A DNA stretch of 64,000 nt from WHSW01 sp963777775 (lineage in GTDB: Bacteria; Actinomycetota; Thermoleophilia; Solirubrobacterales; 70-9), in the NCBI GenBank assembly GCA_963777775.1, contig CAVZRL010000009.1:1426001-1490000 (forward strand). The letters run 5' to 3'. The notes under the pieces were generated by a model. That model did not search any database. It worked only from the letters and a program-made list of their open reading frames with translations, and had not been told where the DNA came from. Each line of letters begins with the position of its first letter. Position 1 is the stretch's first letter. This document shows positions 26,264-34,171 of this stretch, one piece after another. A program made the position numbers and the translations under genes.

Positions 26264-26290
26264 AGGCTAGACGATCGATTCATCTAGATT
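26264..26290. promoter_or_regulatory. Divergent leaderless promoters of the epimerase and GT-C-like genes
   Basis: Minus-strand TAGCCT at 26264-26269 is nine bases before ATG 26254. Plus-strand TAGATT at 26285-26290 is seven bases before GTG 26298. Only 43 bases separate the two starts. Confidence 0.55.
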
Positions 26291-26297
26291 TCGGGGC

Positions 26298-28016
26298 GTG
26301 GGTGCAGGAGGCGACCGGGGGTCGGGGCCGGGCCGATCGCCGGAACTGGCGGCCGCCTCGCCTGCGCGCGGGCTCGAGCCGGCGAGTCTGGTCCTGGCCG
26401 CGGCGCTCGCCGCCTCAGGCGTCGCGCTGCTGATCTGGCTCTCCGACCTGACCTTCTGGCGCGACGAGTGGGCGTTCCTGCTCCACCGTCGCGGCCTCGG
26501 CGCCGACGTCTTCCTCGACCCGCACTACGAGCACATCGCAATCGCGCCGGTCGCGATCTACAAGGCCCTGCTGGCGATCTTCGGGATGGACTCGCCGACG
26601 CCGTTCCAGCTTGCGGCGGTGGCGATGTTCCTGACCAGCGTCGCCCTCGCCTTCGTCTTCCTCCGCCGCCGGGTGGGCGGCTGGCTCGCGCTCGCGGGCG
26701 TGCTTCCGATCCTCTTCCTCGGCCCCTCCTGGGACGACCTGCTGTGGCCGTTTCAGATCGGCTACTTCGGCTCGATGGCGGCCGGCATCGGGGCGCTGCT
26801 GGCGCTCGAACGCGAGGACCGCGCCGGTGACCTGTGCGCCTGCGCGCTGCTCGCTGTCTCGCTCAGCTTCTCGAGCGTCGGGATCCCGTTTGCGGTGGGG
26901 GTAACGGTGCACGTGCTCACCGGCCCCGGGGTCGCGCGCCGGGCATGGGTGGCACTGGTTCCGGTCGTCCTCTACGCGCTCTGGTGGCTCGGCTTCGGCA
27001 GCGAGGCCGAGAACAACGCTTCGTTCGACAACCTGCTCGGGGCTCCCAAGTACGTCGTCGAGGGCTTCGGCTCCAGCATCGCCTCGCTGCTCGGCCTGGC
27101 GACCTCGCGCGAGCAGTTCCCGATCACCTCGCTCAACTGGGGTGTGCCGTTGTTGCTCGTCGCGCTGGTGCTCGCGGGCGTCCGCCTGCGGCGCCTCGGG
27201 CGCGTCCCGCGCTGGCTGCTGGTCACGCTCGCGATCGCGGTCGCCTTCTGGGCCCTCGCCGGGCTCAACACGACGATCGGCCGCGGGCCCGACGCCGGCC
27301 GCTATCAGTACGTCGGAGCGATCCTGCTGCTGCTGGTCGCGGCGGAGCTGCTGCGCGGGATGCGGATCCCACGAGTGGGGGTGATCGCCGCCCTCGGGGT
27401 CTCGGCCCTCGCCACGCTCAGCAACGTCTCGCTGCTCGAGGACTACTCGAACGCGCTCGCCGGGCTCGCCGGCCAGCAGCGGGCCGGCCTCGCCGCGGTC
27501 GAGCTCGCCCGGGACCCGGTCGATCCCGGCTTCCTGCTCACCCAGGAGAACTCCGACGTCGACTACCTCGGCGAGCTCGACGCCGGCTCCTACATCTCGG
27601 CGGTCGACTCATACGGCTCGCCCGCGTACTCGCCGGCGGAGCTCGCCGCTGCCGCGGAACTGAGCCGAGCGGCCGCCGACAAGGTGTTCGCCGCGGCGCT
27701 CGGGCTCGAGCTCGCGCCCGGCGCGCCGACCGCGACCCCGTGCCTGGTGGCGAGGCCGCGGAGCGGCGAGCGGGAGCTGATCTTCGAGCTCCCCCCGGGA
27801 GGAGCCGTGCTGCGGGCGCAGCCGGGCTCGCGGGCCGAGCTTCGACTGCGCCGGTACGCGAGGGCCTCCTTTCCGGTCAGGTTGGGGACCCTGAACGGTG
27901 GGGAGCCGGCGACGCTGCGGATTCCCACGGATCGCTCGCCTGAGCCATGGGAGGCCCGGCTCCGAGCCCCGGGGGTCGAGATCTGCGAGCTCAACGATCG
28001 AGGGGCGGCGGGATGA
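26298..28016 (+). CDS. Polytopic GT-C-like membrane protein (DEW paralog 1)
   Basis: 572 residues. About ten helices between residues 30 and 400. The first outside loop has WRDEWAFLLHRRG and PHYEHIAIAP, the acidic pair expected in GT-C transferases that use lipid-phosphate sugars; FGMDSPTPFQLAAVA follows. After residue 400 comes a soluble, probably extracytoplasmic domain of about 170 residues ending in beta-like ELRLRRYARASFPVRL and LRIPTDRSPEPWEARL. I do not recognise a named family. It overlaps its downstream paralog by ATGA at 28013. A polyprenyl-phosphate sugar made by the GT2 at 29506 would be a fitting donor; that is inference. Confidence 0.75.
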   Translation: MGAGGDRGSGPGRSPELAAASPARGLEPASLVLAAALAASGVALLIWLSDLTFWRDEWAFLLHRRGLGADVFLDPHYEHIAIAPVAIYKALLAIFGMDSPTPFQLAAVAMFLTSVALAFVFLRRRVGGWLALAGVLPILFLGPSWDDLLWPFQIGYFGSMAAGIGALLALEREDRAGDLCACALLAVSLSFSSVGIPFAVGVTVHVLTGPGVARRAWVALVPVVLYALWWLGFGSEAENNASFDNLLGAPKYVVEGFGSSIASLLGLATSREQFPITSLNWGVPLLLVALVLAGVRLRRLGRVPRWLLVTLAIAVAFWALAGLNTTIGRGPDAGRYQYVGAILLLLVAAELLRGMRIPRVGVIAALGVSALATLSNVSLLEDYSNALAGLAGQQRAGLAAVELARDPVDPGFLLTQENSDVDYLGELDAGSYISAVDSYGSPAYSPAELAAAAELSRAAADKVFAAALGLELAPGAPTATPCLVARPRSGERELIFELPPGGAVLRAQPGSRAELRLRRYARASFPVRLGTLNGGEPATLRIPTDRSPEPWEARLRAPGVEICELNDRGAAG

Positions 28017-29647
28017 GCTCACGGATCCGTCACTTCGGCCCACCTGAGCTTGTCCTGGCGGCGGGTCTCGCCGCCGCGGCGGGTGTCATCTTCGCCTGGG
28101 GCTCGGAGCTGACCTTCGCCTTCGACGAGTGGGACTTCCTGCTCGGCCGTCTCGGGACCGGGGCCGACGCATTCCTCCAACCCCACTTCGAGCACATCTC
28201 GATCGCCCCGGCGGTGATCTACAAGTCATTGCTGTCGGTGTTCGGGATGGACTCGCCACGGCCGTTCCAGCTCGTCTCGACGGCCCTTTTGATCGCCACG
28301 CTGGCGCTCCTCTTCGTCTACCTGCGGCGCCGCCTCGGCCCCTGGCTCGCGCTGGCCGGGATCGTGCCGCTGCTCTTCTTCGGGCCCGCCTGGGACAACG
28401 TCCTGTGGCCGTTTCAGATGGCTTTCATGGGCTCGATGGCATCCGGGCTCGGGGCGCTGCTGGCGCTCGACCGCGGCGACCGGCCAGGCGACCTGGTCGG
28501 CTGCGCCCTGCTCACCGTCGGGATGACCTTCTCCAGCCTCTGGCTGCCGTTCGCGATCGGCGCCGCCGTGCACGTGCTCACCGGCGAGCGACGGCGGCAA
28601 CGGATCTTCGTCTTCGCGGTCCCGGTGCTCCTCTACGGCCTCTGGTGGCTCGGTTGGGGGCGCGAGGCGGAGAGCGTCGTCAGCTTCAACAACCTGGCGA
28701 CGATCCCGCAGTACGTGCTTGACGGGCTCAGCTCGAGCATCTCGTCGCTGCTCGGCCTCGAGGCGTTCAAGGAGGACACCGAGAGCATCGCGCTCGACTG
28801 GGCGCGCCCGCTGCTGATCGTTCTTGGCGCCCTGGTCGCACTCCGGCTGAGGCGGCTGGGGACGGTGCCGAGGGGAGTCTGGGTCACGACCGCGATCCTG
28901 CTCTCATTCTGGATCCTGAGCGCGGCCAACGCCAACTTCTTCCGCCATCCGACCGCGCACCGCTACCAGCTCATCGGGGCCGTCCTGCTGCTGCTGGTCG
29001 CGGCGGACGTCTGGCGGGGGACCCGACCTCGACCGGCGGCGGTCGGCGTCGCGCTGGCGGTCGCCGTTGCTGCGGCGGTCGGCAATTTCGTCCTCCTGCA
29101 CCGCGAATGGGAGACCTTCCGCGACTTCGGTCAGGTCGAGCGTGGCGAGTTGGCGGCGGTCGAGTTGGCACGGGACGGGATCGATCCACAGCTCGTGCTC
29201 TCGAGCGGGGTCGCCGGGGCTGCGATCTACGGCAACGCCGGTCTCTACCTCGAGGCGGCCGACGCGTACGGGTCGCCGGCCTACACGGCCGATGAGCTGG
29301 CCGCTTCCTCCGAGGGCGCCCGCGCCGCCGCCGACCGCACTTTCGCCGTCGCCCACGGGCTCGGCTTCGAGCCGGCGGCTCAGCCAGCGCCCGGGAGGTG
29401 CCTGCGCTCGCCCGGCAACGGAGCCGCTCCACGGGTCCTGGACCTGCCCCCGGGTGGGATCGTGCTCGAGCTCGGCCGTGGCGGCGGGAGGGCGCGCCTG
29501 CGCCGCTACGCCTCGGGGGAGTTCCCGGTCGAGCTCGGCGCCGTGCCGGCAGGTGCATCGCGGCTCGCGATCCCCGCCGATCGCTCCGATGAGCCCTGGG
29601 AGCTGGAGCTGGTCGCCGACGGACCGGTCAGCGTCTGTCGTCTGTAG
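28013..29647 (+). CDS. Polytopic GT-C-like membrane protein (DEW paralog 2)
   Basis: 544 residues, a tandem paralog of the preceding protein with the same loop (FAFDEWDFLLGRLG, PHFEHISIAPAVIY, FGMDSPRPFQL), helices, and C-terminal soluble domain (RLRRYASGEFPVELG, LAIPADRSDEPWELEL). ATG 28013 overlaps the paralog stop, so the pair are made together and may work as a heterodimer or on successive sugars. Its last 142 bases lie opposite the end of the GT2 gene on the other strand; both ends look like real coding sequence. Confidence 0.75.
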   Translation: MSSRIRHFGPPELVLAAGLAAAAGVIFAWGSELTFAFDEWDFLLGRLGTGADAFLQPHFEHISIAPAVIYKSLLSVFGMDSPRPFQLVSTALLIATLALLFVYLRRRLGPWLALAGIVPLLFFGPAWDNVLWPFQMAFMGSMASGLGALLALDRGDRPGDLVGCALLTVGMTFSSLWLPFAIGAAVHVLTGERRRQRIFVFAVPVLLYGLWWLGWGREAESVVSFNNLATIPQYVLDGLSSSISSLLGLEAFKEDTESIALDWARPLLIVLGALVALRLRRLGTVPRGVWVTTAILLSFWILSAANANFFRHPTAHRYQLIGAVLLLLVAADVWRGTRPRPAAVGVALAVAVAAAVGNFVLLHREWETFRDFGQVERGELAAVELARDGIDPQLVLSSGVAGAAIYGNAGLYLEAADAYGSPAYTADELAASSEGARAAADRTFAVAHGLGFEPAAQPAPGRCLRSPGNGAAPRVLDLPPGGIVLELGRGGGRARLRRYASGEFPVELGAVPAGASRLAIPADRSDEPWELELVADGPVSVCRL

Positions 29648-30363
29648 TCGCCGCGGCTCAGGTGGTGCTCGAGGAACACGTAGAGGACGATGAACAGGTA
29701 GCGGCTGCCCATCTCCTGCATCGCCAGCTTGCTCGAGCCCGACGCCCGGCCGTGCCAGGAGATCGGGATCACGGCGAAGCTGTGGCCGCGCACGAATGCC
29801 TTCAGCGGCAGCTCCACGGTCAGGTTGAAGTGGTTCGAGAGCAGCGGCTGGACGGTCTCGATCACCTCGCGCCGATAGGCCTTGAAAGCGTTTGTCGTGT
29901 CGTTGTAGTTGTGGCGGAAAAGCGCTCGCACGAACCAGTTCGCGAGCCGGTTGACGACCATCTTGAGCCGCGGATAGCCGCGCACCTGCGCGCCCGGGAT
30001 GAAGCGCGAGCCGAACACGCAGTCATAGCCCTGCTCGAGCAGGGCGTGATAGCGGACCAGGTCGGCCGGGTCGTCGGAGCCGTCCGCCATCATCACCGCG
30101 ACGGCATCACCCTCGAAGTCCTCGAGCCCGGAGCGGATCGTGAAGCCGAAGCCACGGGGGTGATGCGAGCGGGTCCAGCGGATCTGCGGATGCTCGGCGG
30201 CGACCGCCTCGATCACGGCGGAGGTGCCGTCGACGCTGGCGTCGTCGATCACCAGCACCTCATGGTCGATCCCGGCCTGCTCGAGCGCCCCGACGGTCGC
30301 TCGCAGTGTCGCGGCGATCAATCCCGCCTCGTCGCGGGCCGGGATCACGACCGAGAGCTTCAT
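29506..30363 (-). CDS. Dolichol-phosphate mannose synthase-like GT2 glycosyltransferase
   Basis: 285 residues. MKLSVVIPARDEAGLIAATL, VLVIDDASVDGTSAVI and VMMADGSDDPADL (metal-binding acids) are followed by CVFGSRFIPGAQVRGYPRLK, LANWFVRALFRHNYNDTTNAFKAY and VIPISWHGRASGSSKL. This is the polyprenyl-phosphate glycosyltransferase group; there is no C-terminal membrane helix pair of the GtrB kind. The Ser/Thr-rich tail from about residue 235 lies antisense to the paralog 2 gene and may be disordered. ATG 30363 overlaps the epimerase stop (ATGA). It would make the lipid-linked sugar used by GT-C proteins such as its neighbours. Confidence 0.87.
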   Translation of the reverse strand: MKLSVVIPARDEAGLIAATLRATVGALEQAGIDHEVLVIDDASVDGTSAVIEAVAAEHPQIRWTRSHHPRGFGFTIRSGLEDFEGDAVAVMMADGSDDPADLVRYHALLEQGYDCVFGSRFIPGAQVRGYPRLKMVVNRLANWFVRALFRHNYNDTTNAFKAYRREVIETVQPLLSNHFNLTVELPLKAFVRGHSFAVIPISWHGRASGSSKLAMQEMGSRYLFIVLYVFLEHHLSRGDYRRQTLTGPSATSSSSQGSSERSAGIASRDAPAGTAPSSTGNSPEA

Positions 30364-31433
30364 CGTGCGAACCCAAGCGAGGCCGCGACCGCGCCCTCGT
30401 TCTCCGTCACCCACCTGTGAATGTCGGCAAGCACCTCTCGAGCCCCTCTCGCCGGCCGCCACCCGGTCAGGTCGAACAGCCGCGAGCAGTCGGAGATGTA
30501 TAGCGGAACGTCCCCGAGCCGCGCCTCGGCCGAGCGCTCGATCGGGACCTCGTTACCGGTCAGCTCCCGGCAGATGCTCGTCGTTTCCCGCAGCGAGAGG
30601 CTGCACTCGCGGCCGCCGCCGACGTTGCCGACGAACCCGTTCCAGCGCTCGGGGTTCCCGAGCTGCTCGTCGATCAGCTCGACCACGTCGTCGATGTGCA
30701 GGAGGTCGCGCACCTGCAGGCCTGAGCCCTCGTAGCCGAGGTAGGCCAGCCGCCGGCCGAAGTGGTGGTGCAGAAGCCAGAACGTAAACACGCCCTGGTC
30801 CACGCGACCCATCTGCCACGGCCCGGCGATCACCCCGCAGCGATCGACCACGGTGGGAATCGTGAAGTTGGCCGCGTACTCGGTGATCAACAGCTCGGCG
30901 GCGAGCTTGGTCGTGCCGTAGAGGGTTCTCGGCCCCTCGAGCGGGAAGCGCTCGGAAATCCCGCTCGCCGAGGCGCCGGGAAGCTCCTGATTGGCCGCCA
31001 GCTCGTAGCGGGTCTCCGCCTCGCGCAGGCGTAGGCCGGAGAGCGCGCGGTACGGGTAGACCCGGCTGGTAGACAGGAACACGATCTGGGCTTGGTCGCG
31101 GCGCGTCAGCTCTAGGCAGTTGTAGGCGCCGACCAGATTGGTCTCGAACGGGTACGCGGTGTCGCCGGTCATCCCGACCAGCGCCGAGGGCTCGGCCGAG
31201 CACTCGACAAGGGCGTCGATTCGCCCGACTGCCTCGAGCGACTCCCGGTCGCGCACGTCGGCCCGTACGAAAGCGACCCCCGCCGTTTCGAGCCGGGGCA
31301 GGTTGAGCGTCGATCCGGCCCGGTGGAGGTTGTCGAGCGCGATCAGCTCCCAATCGGGGTGGCGCCCGGCGAGCGCCACGCATACGTTCGCGCCGACGAA
31401 CCCGGCCCCCCCAGTGACGAGCACGCGCCTCAC
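30360..31433 (-). CDS. NAD-dependent epimerase/dehydratase, CDP-paratose 2-epimerase-like
   Basis: 357 residues. The start VRRVLVTGGAGFVGANVC gives the NAD loop at once, supporting GTG 31433 (the frame is open farther upstream). LIALDNLHRAGSTLNLPRL, FLSTSRVYPYRAL, RTLYGTTKLAAELLI (catalytic Y-x3-K present) and GSGLQVRDLLHIDDVVELI follow, with FVGNVGGGRECSLSL near the end. Closest in wording to CDP-paratose/tyvelose 2-epimerases, but specificity is not established. Coupled to the GT2 gene at 29506-30363. No good -10 hexamer found before this start. Confidence 0.83.
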   Translation of the reverse strand: MRRVLVTGGAGFVGANVCVALAGRHPDWELIALDNLHRAGSTLNLPRLETAGVAFVRADVRDRESLEAVGRIDALVECSAEPSALVGMTGDTAYPFETNLVGAYNCLELTRRDQAQIVFLSTSRVYPYRALSGLRLREAETRYELAANQELPGASASGISERFPLEGPRTLYGTTKLAAELLITEYAANFTIPTVVDRCGVIAGPWQMGRVDQGVFTFWLLHHHFGRRLAYLGYEGSGLQVRDLLHIDDVVELIDEQLGNPERWNGFVGNVGGGRECSLSLRETTSICRELTGNEVPIERSAEARLGDVPLYISDCSRLFDLTGWRPARGAREVLADIHRWVTENEGAVAASLGFAR

Positions 31434-31522
31434 GATCGGTGAGGATTGCAGTGATCGCGCGAAGGCGTTGGAAGCGGTGTCGGCCGGTGCCGCGGGCACC
31501 TCGGCGCGCGCGGAGCCGTTGC

Positions 31523-31528
31523 TAGCCT
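31523..31528 (+). promoter_or_regulatory. -10 hexamer TAGCCT of the JAMM peptidase gene
   Basis: TAGCCT ends six bases before GTG 31535, fitting a leaderless transcript. Confidence 0.5.
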
Positions 31529-31534
31529 CGCCTC

Positions 31535-31930
31535 GTGCGGGTCGCACTCGAATTGATCGACGAGTTGATCGCGCACGCGCGTGGCGAGGCGCCGAACGAG
31601 TGCTGCGGGATGATCGCCGGCGACGATGGCCGGCTGACGTCGTACTTTCCGGCGGCGAACGAGTTCGCCAGCCCGATGCGCTTCCAGATCGATGCCGGCG
31701 ACCAGCTTCGGATCACGAACGAGATCGAGCGCCGAGGCGAGCAGATCGGCGCGATCTTCCACTCGCACCCGAACAGCGAGGCGCGACCGTCCCAGACCGA
31801 CGTCAACCTCGCCCGCTGGTGGCCGGGGGTCCTCTGGGTGATCTGCTCGCTCGCCGAGCGGGACGCGGTCGTGCGCGGGTTCGAGATCGACGGCACCGAG
31901 GTGCGAGAGGTGGAGCTCGATGCCGAATGA
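31535..31930 (+). CDS. mec: JAMM/Mpn+ zinc metallopeptidase, Mec-like
   Basis: 131 residues. The metal and catalytic residues are in place: Glu in APNECCGMIAG, then HSHPNSEARPSQTD, which gives the H-x-H-x10-D JAMM signature with the Ser of HSHP. Short single-domain proteins of this form include Mycobacterium Mec, which cuts cysteine from the CysO-cysteine adduct, and relatives that trim residues after Gly-Gly of sulfur carriers. Both ThiS/MoaD-like proteins in the window have such tails, making either role possible. It overlaps the next gene by 11 bases, suggesting joint expression. The symbol rests on family resemblance, not on conserved position. Confidence 0.85.
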   Translation: MRVALELIDELIAHARGEAPNECCGMIAGDDGRLTSYFPAANEFASPMRFQIDAGDQLRITNEIERRGEQIGAIFHSHPNSEARPSQTDVNLARWWPGVLWVICSLAERDAVVRGFEIDGTEVREVELDAE

Positions 31931-32417
31931 GGCGATCGAGCCACTCGCCTGCCCGACCTGCGCCCGCAAGTTCTCGCTCTCGGAGAGCTTCTGCCCCGAT
32001 TGCGCGATGCCGCTCATCTACGTCGGTCGCGGCGAGGAGGAGCCAATCACCGCGAGTCACGAGCGAGCGCGCAAGGTGGACCCTCGCTACACCGGCGGGG
32101 AGCTGGTCAAGGCCGCCTTCGCCCACAACCAGGCCGAGGCCGAGCTGATCCAGGGGATCCTGCTCGAGGAGGGGATCCCGAGCGTCGAGCGGCGCGCGCG
32201 CGGATTCGACGTGCCGGACTTCCTCGCCGCCGGTCCGCGCGAGATCCTCGTGCCGCGGCCCGCCTATGAGCCGGCCCGCGAGCTGCTCGCGGGCGGCGGC
32301 AACGGCGAGCTCGAGCCCGAGGCCGCGCAAACGCGGCCGCTGCGCCTGCTCGCCGGACTGCTGGTCGCGCTGGCGATCGCCGCGCTGATCGTCTGGGGGC
32401 TCTCGGCGCTCGTCTAG
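31920..32417 (+). CDS. Zinc-ribbon/DUF2007 protein with C-terminal membrane helix
   Basis: 165 residues in three parts: a treble-clef-like zinc ribbon (CPTCARKFSLSESFCPDC), a DUF2007-type ACT-like fold at about residues 60-120 (ELVKAAFAHNQAEAELIQGI, LLEEGIPSVERRARGF, PREILVPRPAYEPARELL), and a single membrane helix near the end. DUF2007 proteins are called signal-transducing on weak evidence. Starts inside the Mec-like gene. Its TAG stop and the stop of the convergent gene share the palindrome CTAG (32414-32417). Function unknown. Confidence 0.8.
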   Translation: MPNEAIEPLACPTCARKFSLSESFCPDCAMPLIYVGRGEEEPITASHERARKVDPRYTGGELVKAAFAHNQAEAELIQGILLEEGIPSVERRARGFDVPDFLAAGPREILVPRPAYEPARELLAGGGNGELEPEAAQTRPLRLLAGLLVALAIAALIVWGLSALV

Positions 32418-33205
32418 ATCGCGAACGGGTCCTCGACCTCGAGCTCGTCCGGGCCGCCGGCGCGCGGCAGGTCCTCGCGCAGATAGCGTCGCCACTCGCG
32501 CTCGACCTCGCGGGGGCGGGCGCCGAAGGCGAGCTCGATCGCCTTCTCGGGCCCCTCGCGGCGCAGCCTCGAAACCAGCACCGAGCAGGCGTCGGGGCCC
32601 CGTTCACTCTCGAGCAGGTCGAAGATCGTCCCACCGAGAATGATCGCGTCGCGAGCCGAGGGCGGGAAAGAGGGCGCCTGACCCTGGCGCATCCGGGTGT
32701 TGACGGCGGGACGCAGGAGCGTTGTCTGGCCGGCGAAGTACTGCGCCCCGCCCTCGATCAGCCATGCCCAGCGCAGATAGCGGGCGAACCTGCGCGGGCC
32801 CCACGGCGGCGGCAGGCCGGTGTTGTTCGCGGCGATCACGATCTGGGCGTAGAGCCGCTCGGCGGTGCCGCGCAGCGCTGCCAGCGAGTCCTCGCCGGCC
32901 GCCCGCCGGTCCGTGAACTGGTCGTTGAGGATGTGCAGCTCCGAGGCCATCGCCCAGCCGGCGAGATAGCGGCGGCCGGCTGGGGCGGCTGCGAGCCGCG
33001 CGGCGGGGAGGAACGGGTGCGCCGCGTTGAGCCAGCCCGGGGAGGGGTGGACGATCACCGTCACTCCTCCCGGCGCGTCCTCGAACCGGTCCTCGAGTCG
33101 CAGCCGCAGGTCCTCGAGTCGGTCGAGCGTTCGCTGGGCGCAGGCCTCGTCGGCGCTCTCGTGGCGCGCGGTGAAGCTCAGCGATTCCGTCTCGACCCAA
33201 GCCAC
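32414..33205 (-). CDS. Gluzincin-like protein lacking a visible HExxH, unknown function
   Basis: 263 residues. WLIEGGAQYFAGQTTLLRPA resembles the helix of gluzincin peptidases that supplies the third zinc ligand (usually WLxEGxAxYF). The preceding region (RLYAQIVIAANNTGL, then a Pro/Trp-rich stretch) shows no HExxH, so it is probably not an active protease. No signal peptide or membrane helix is seen; Arg/Glu-rich C-terminus. GTG 33205 has TAAGCT six bases upstream, and that hexamer includes the TAA stop of the DUF1152 gene. Function is not assigned. Confidence 0.65.
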   Translation of the reverse strand: MAWVETESLSFTARHESADEACAQRTLDRLEDLRLRLEDRFEDAPGGVTVIVHPSPGWLNAAHPFLPAARLAAAPAGRRYLAGWAMASELHILNDQFTDRRAAGEDSLAALRGTAERLYAQIVIAANNTGLPPPWGPRRFARYLRWAWLIEGGAQYFAGQTTLLRPAVNTRMRQGQAPSFPPSARDAIILGGTIFDLLESERGPDACSVLVSRLRREGPEKAIELAFGARPREVEREWRRYLREDLPRAGGPDELEVEDPFAI

Positions 33206-33211
33206 GATCCC

Positions 33212-33217
33212 AGCTTA
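33212..33217 (-). promoter_or_regulatory. -10 hexamer TAAGCT overlapping the DUF1152 stop codon
   Basis: TAAGCT is six bases before GTG 33205; its first three bases are the TAA stop of the upstream gene. Confidence 0.45.
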
Positions 33218-34171
33218 GGGCGAGCCTGCCGCTGCGGTGCGAAGCTCGAAGTCGAGCTCGGTCGAGACGCCGAGCCCGACCAGCGTGTCGCGCGCCGCGT
33301 CCAGATCGCGGCTCCCGCGTACAGCCGTGGCGAGCGGCAGCTCGGCCGCGCCCGCCTCGAGGTCGAACCAGAACCCGATCGCCCCCAGCGGCCCGAGCGG
33401 GACGCTGCGGCGGCCGCCCCGGATCGTCGCGCGGCCAATCGCGCCGCGGGCGCAGCGGGCCATCTGCACGCTCGCCTCGGTGCCCGTCGCCCGCGCCGCG
33501 ACCTCGATCTCGTTGGCATGTGCGAGCGCCACGCTCGAGCTGCCGATCCAGGCGTCCCTCGCCGCCAGGGCCGCCACCCGGGCGAGCACCTCGCTGGGCT
33601 CGAGCTCGCCGTCGCAGCCGGCGCCCAGCACCGCGAGCACGGGTTCGACCCCGGGGCCAAGCGCGAACGAGCCCGCGAGCATCACCGCGTCGCAGAGTGG
33701 GCTCCCGAGCCCGGGCTCCGACCCGTCCGCGATCGCGTCCCCTCCGATGTCGGCGAGCACGACGAGGTCGCAGTCGAGCGCCGCGGCGGCATCGGCGATT
33801 CCTTGCCCGGCGCCGCCCGCACCGCCGGTGACGTCGATCAGCACCGTCGGCTCGCCCAGGTGGGCGGCGACGTGCGCCTCGGAGAAGGGGACGCCGTCGG
33901 GCGTCGTCGTTCGAGGTCCGCAGAGCACCGCCCGCTCGCCGATCGGCTCAGCGCCGAGGATCTCGCCGGCCGAGCGCGGCCCGGGCACGGGGTCGACCGG
34001 GAGCCGCTCCCAGGCAACGCCGCCGAGTACGAAAGGGGTCCCCAGCTCCTCGCAGCGGCGAGCCGCGGCGAGCGCGCCGACGACGTCGCCGCCGCCTCCG
34101 ATGCCGAGGACGAGCGCCCGGCGCGCCCCGGCAAGGCGGTCTTCGAGCGAGCGTCGGGCCGCGCCGCTCAG
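33215..34171 (-). CDS. DUF1152 family protein, probable CTG start
   Basis: 318 residues if started at CTG 34171. The family opens with a Gly-rich nucleotide-binding-like loop, present here as ALVLGIGGGGDVVGALAAA, but no ATG, GTG or TTG lies upstream of it; the first usual start (GTG 33988) would delete it. CTG 34171 overlaps the TGA of the preceding gene (CTGA), the coupling pattern used elsewhere here as ATGA or GTGA. Later features are FVLGGVAWERLPVDPVPGPR, VLIDVTGGAGGAGQGIADAA and LADIGGDAIADGSEPGLGSP, as in archaeal and actinobacterial DUF1152 members. Biochemical role unknown. Confidence 0.75.
   Translation of the reverse strand: MSGAARRSLEDRLAGARRALVLGIGGGGDVVGALAAARRCEELGTPFVLGGVAWERLPVDPVPGPRSAGEILGAEPIGERAVLCGPRTTTPDGVPFSEAHVAAHLGEPTVLIDVTGGAGGAGQGIADAAAALDCDLVVLADIGGDAIADGSEPGLGSPLCDAVMLAGSFALGPGVEPVLAVLGAGCDGELEPSEVLARVAALAARDAWIGSSSVALAHANEIEVAARATGTEASVQMARCARGAIGRATIRGGRRSVPLGPLGAIGFWFDLEAGAAELPLATAVRGSRDLDAARDTLVGLGVSTELDFELRTAAAGSP

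Noticed and set aside
33648..33662. GGGTTCGACCCC resembling a tRNA T-arm
   Set aside because: It lies inside the DUF1152 coding region with no acceptor, D or anticodon stems around it.
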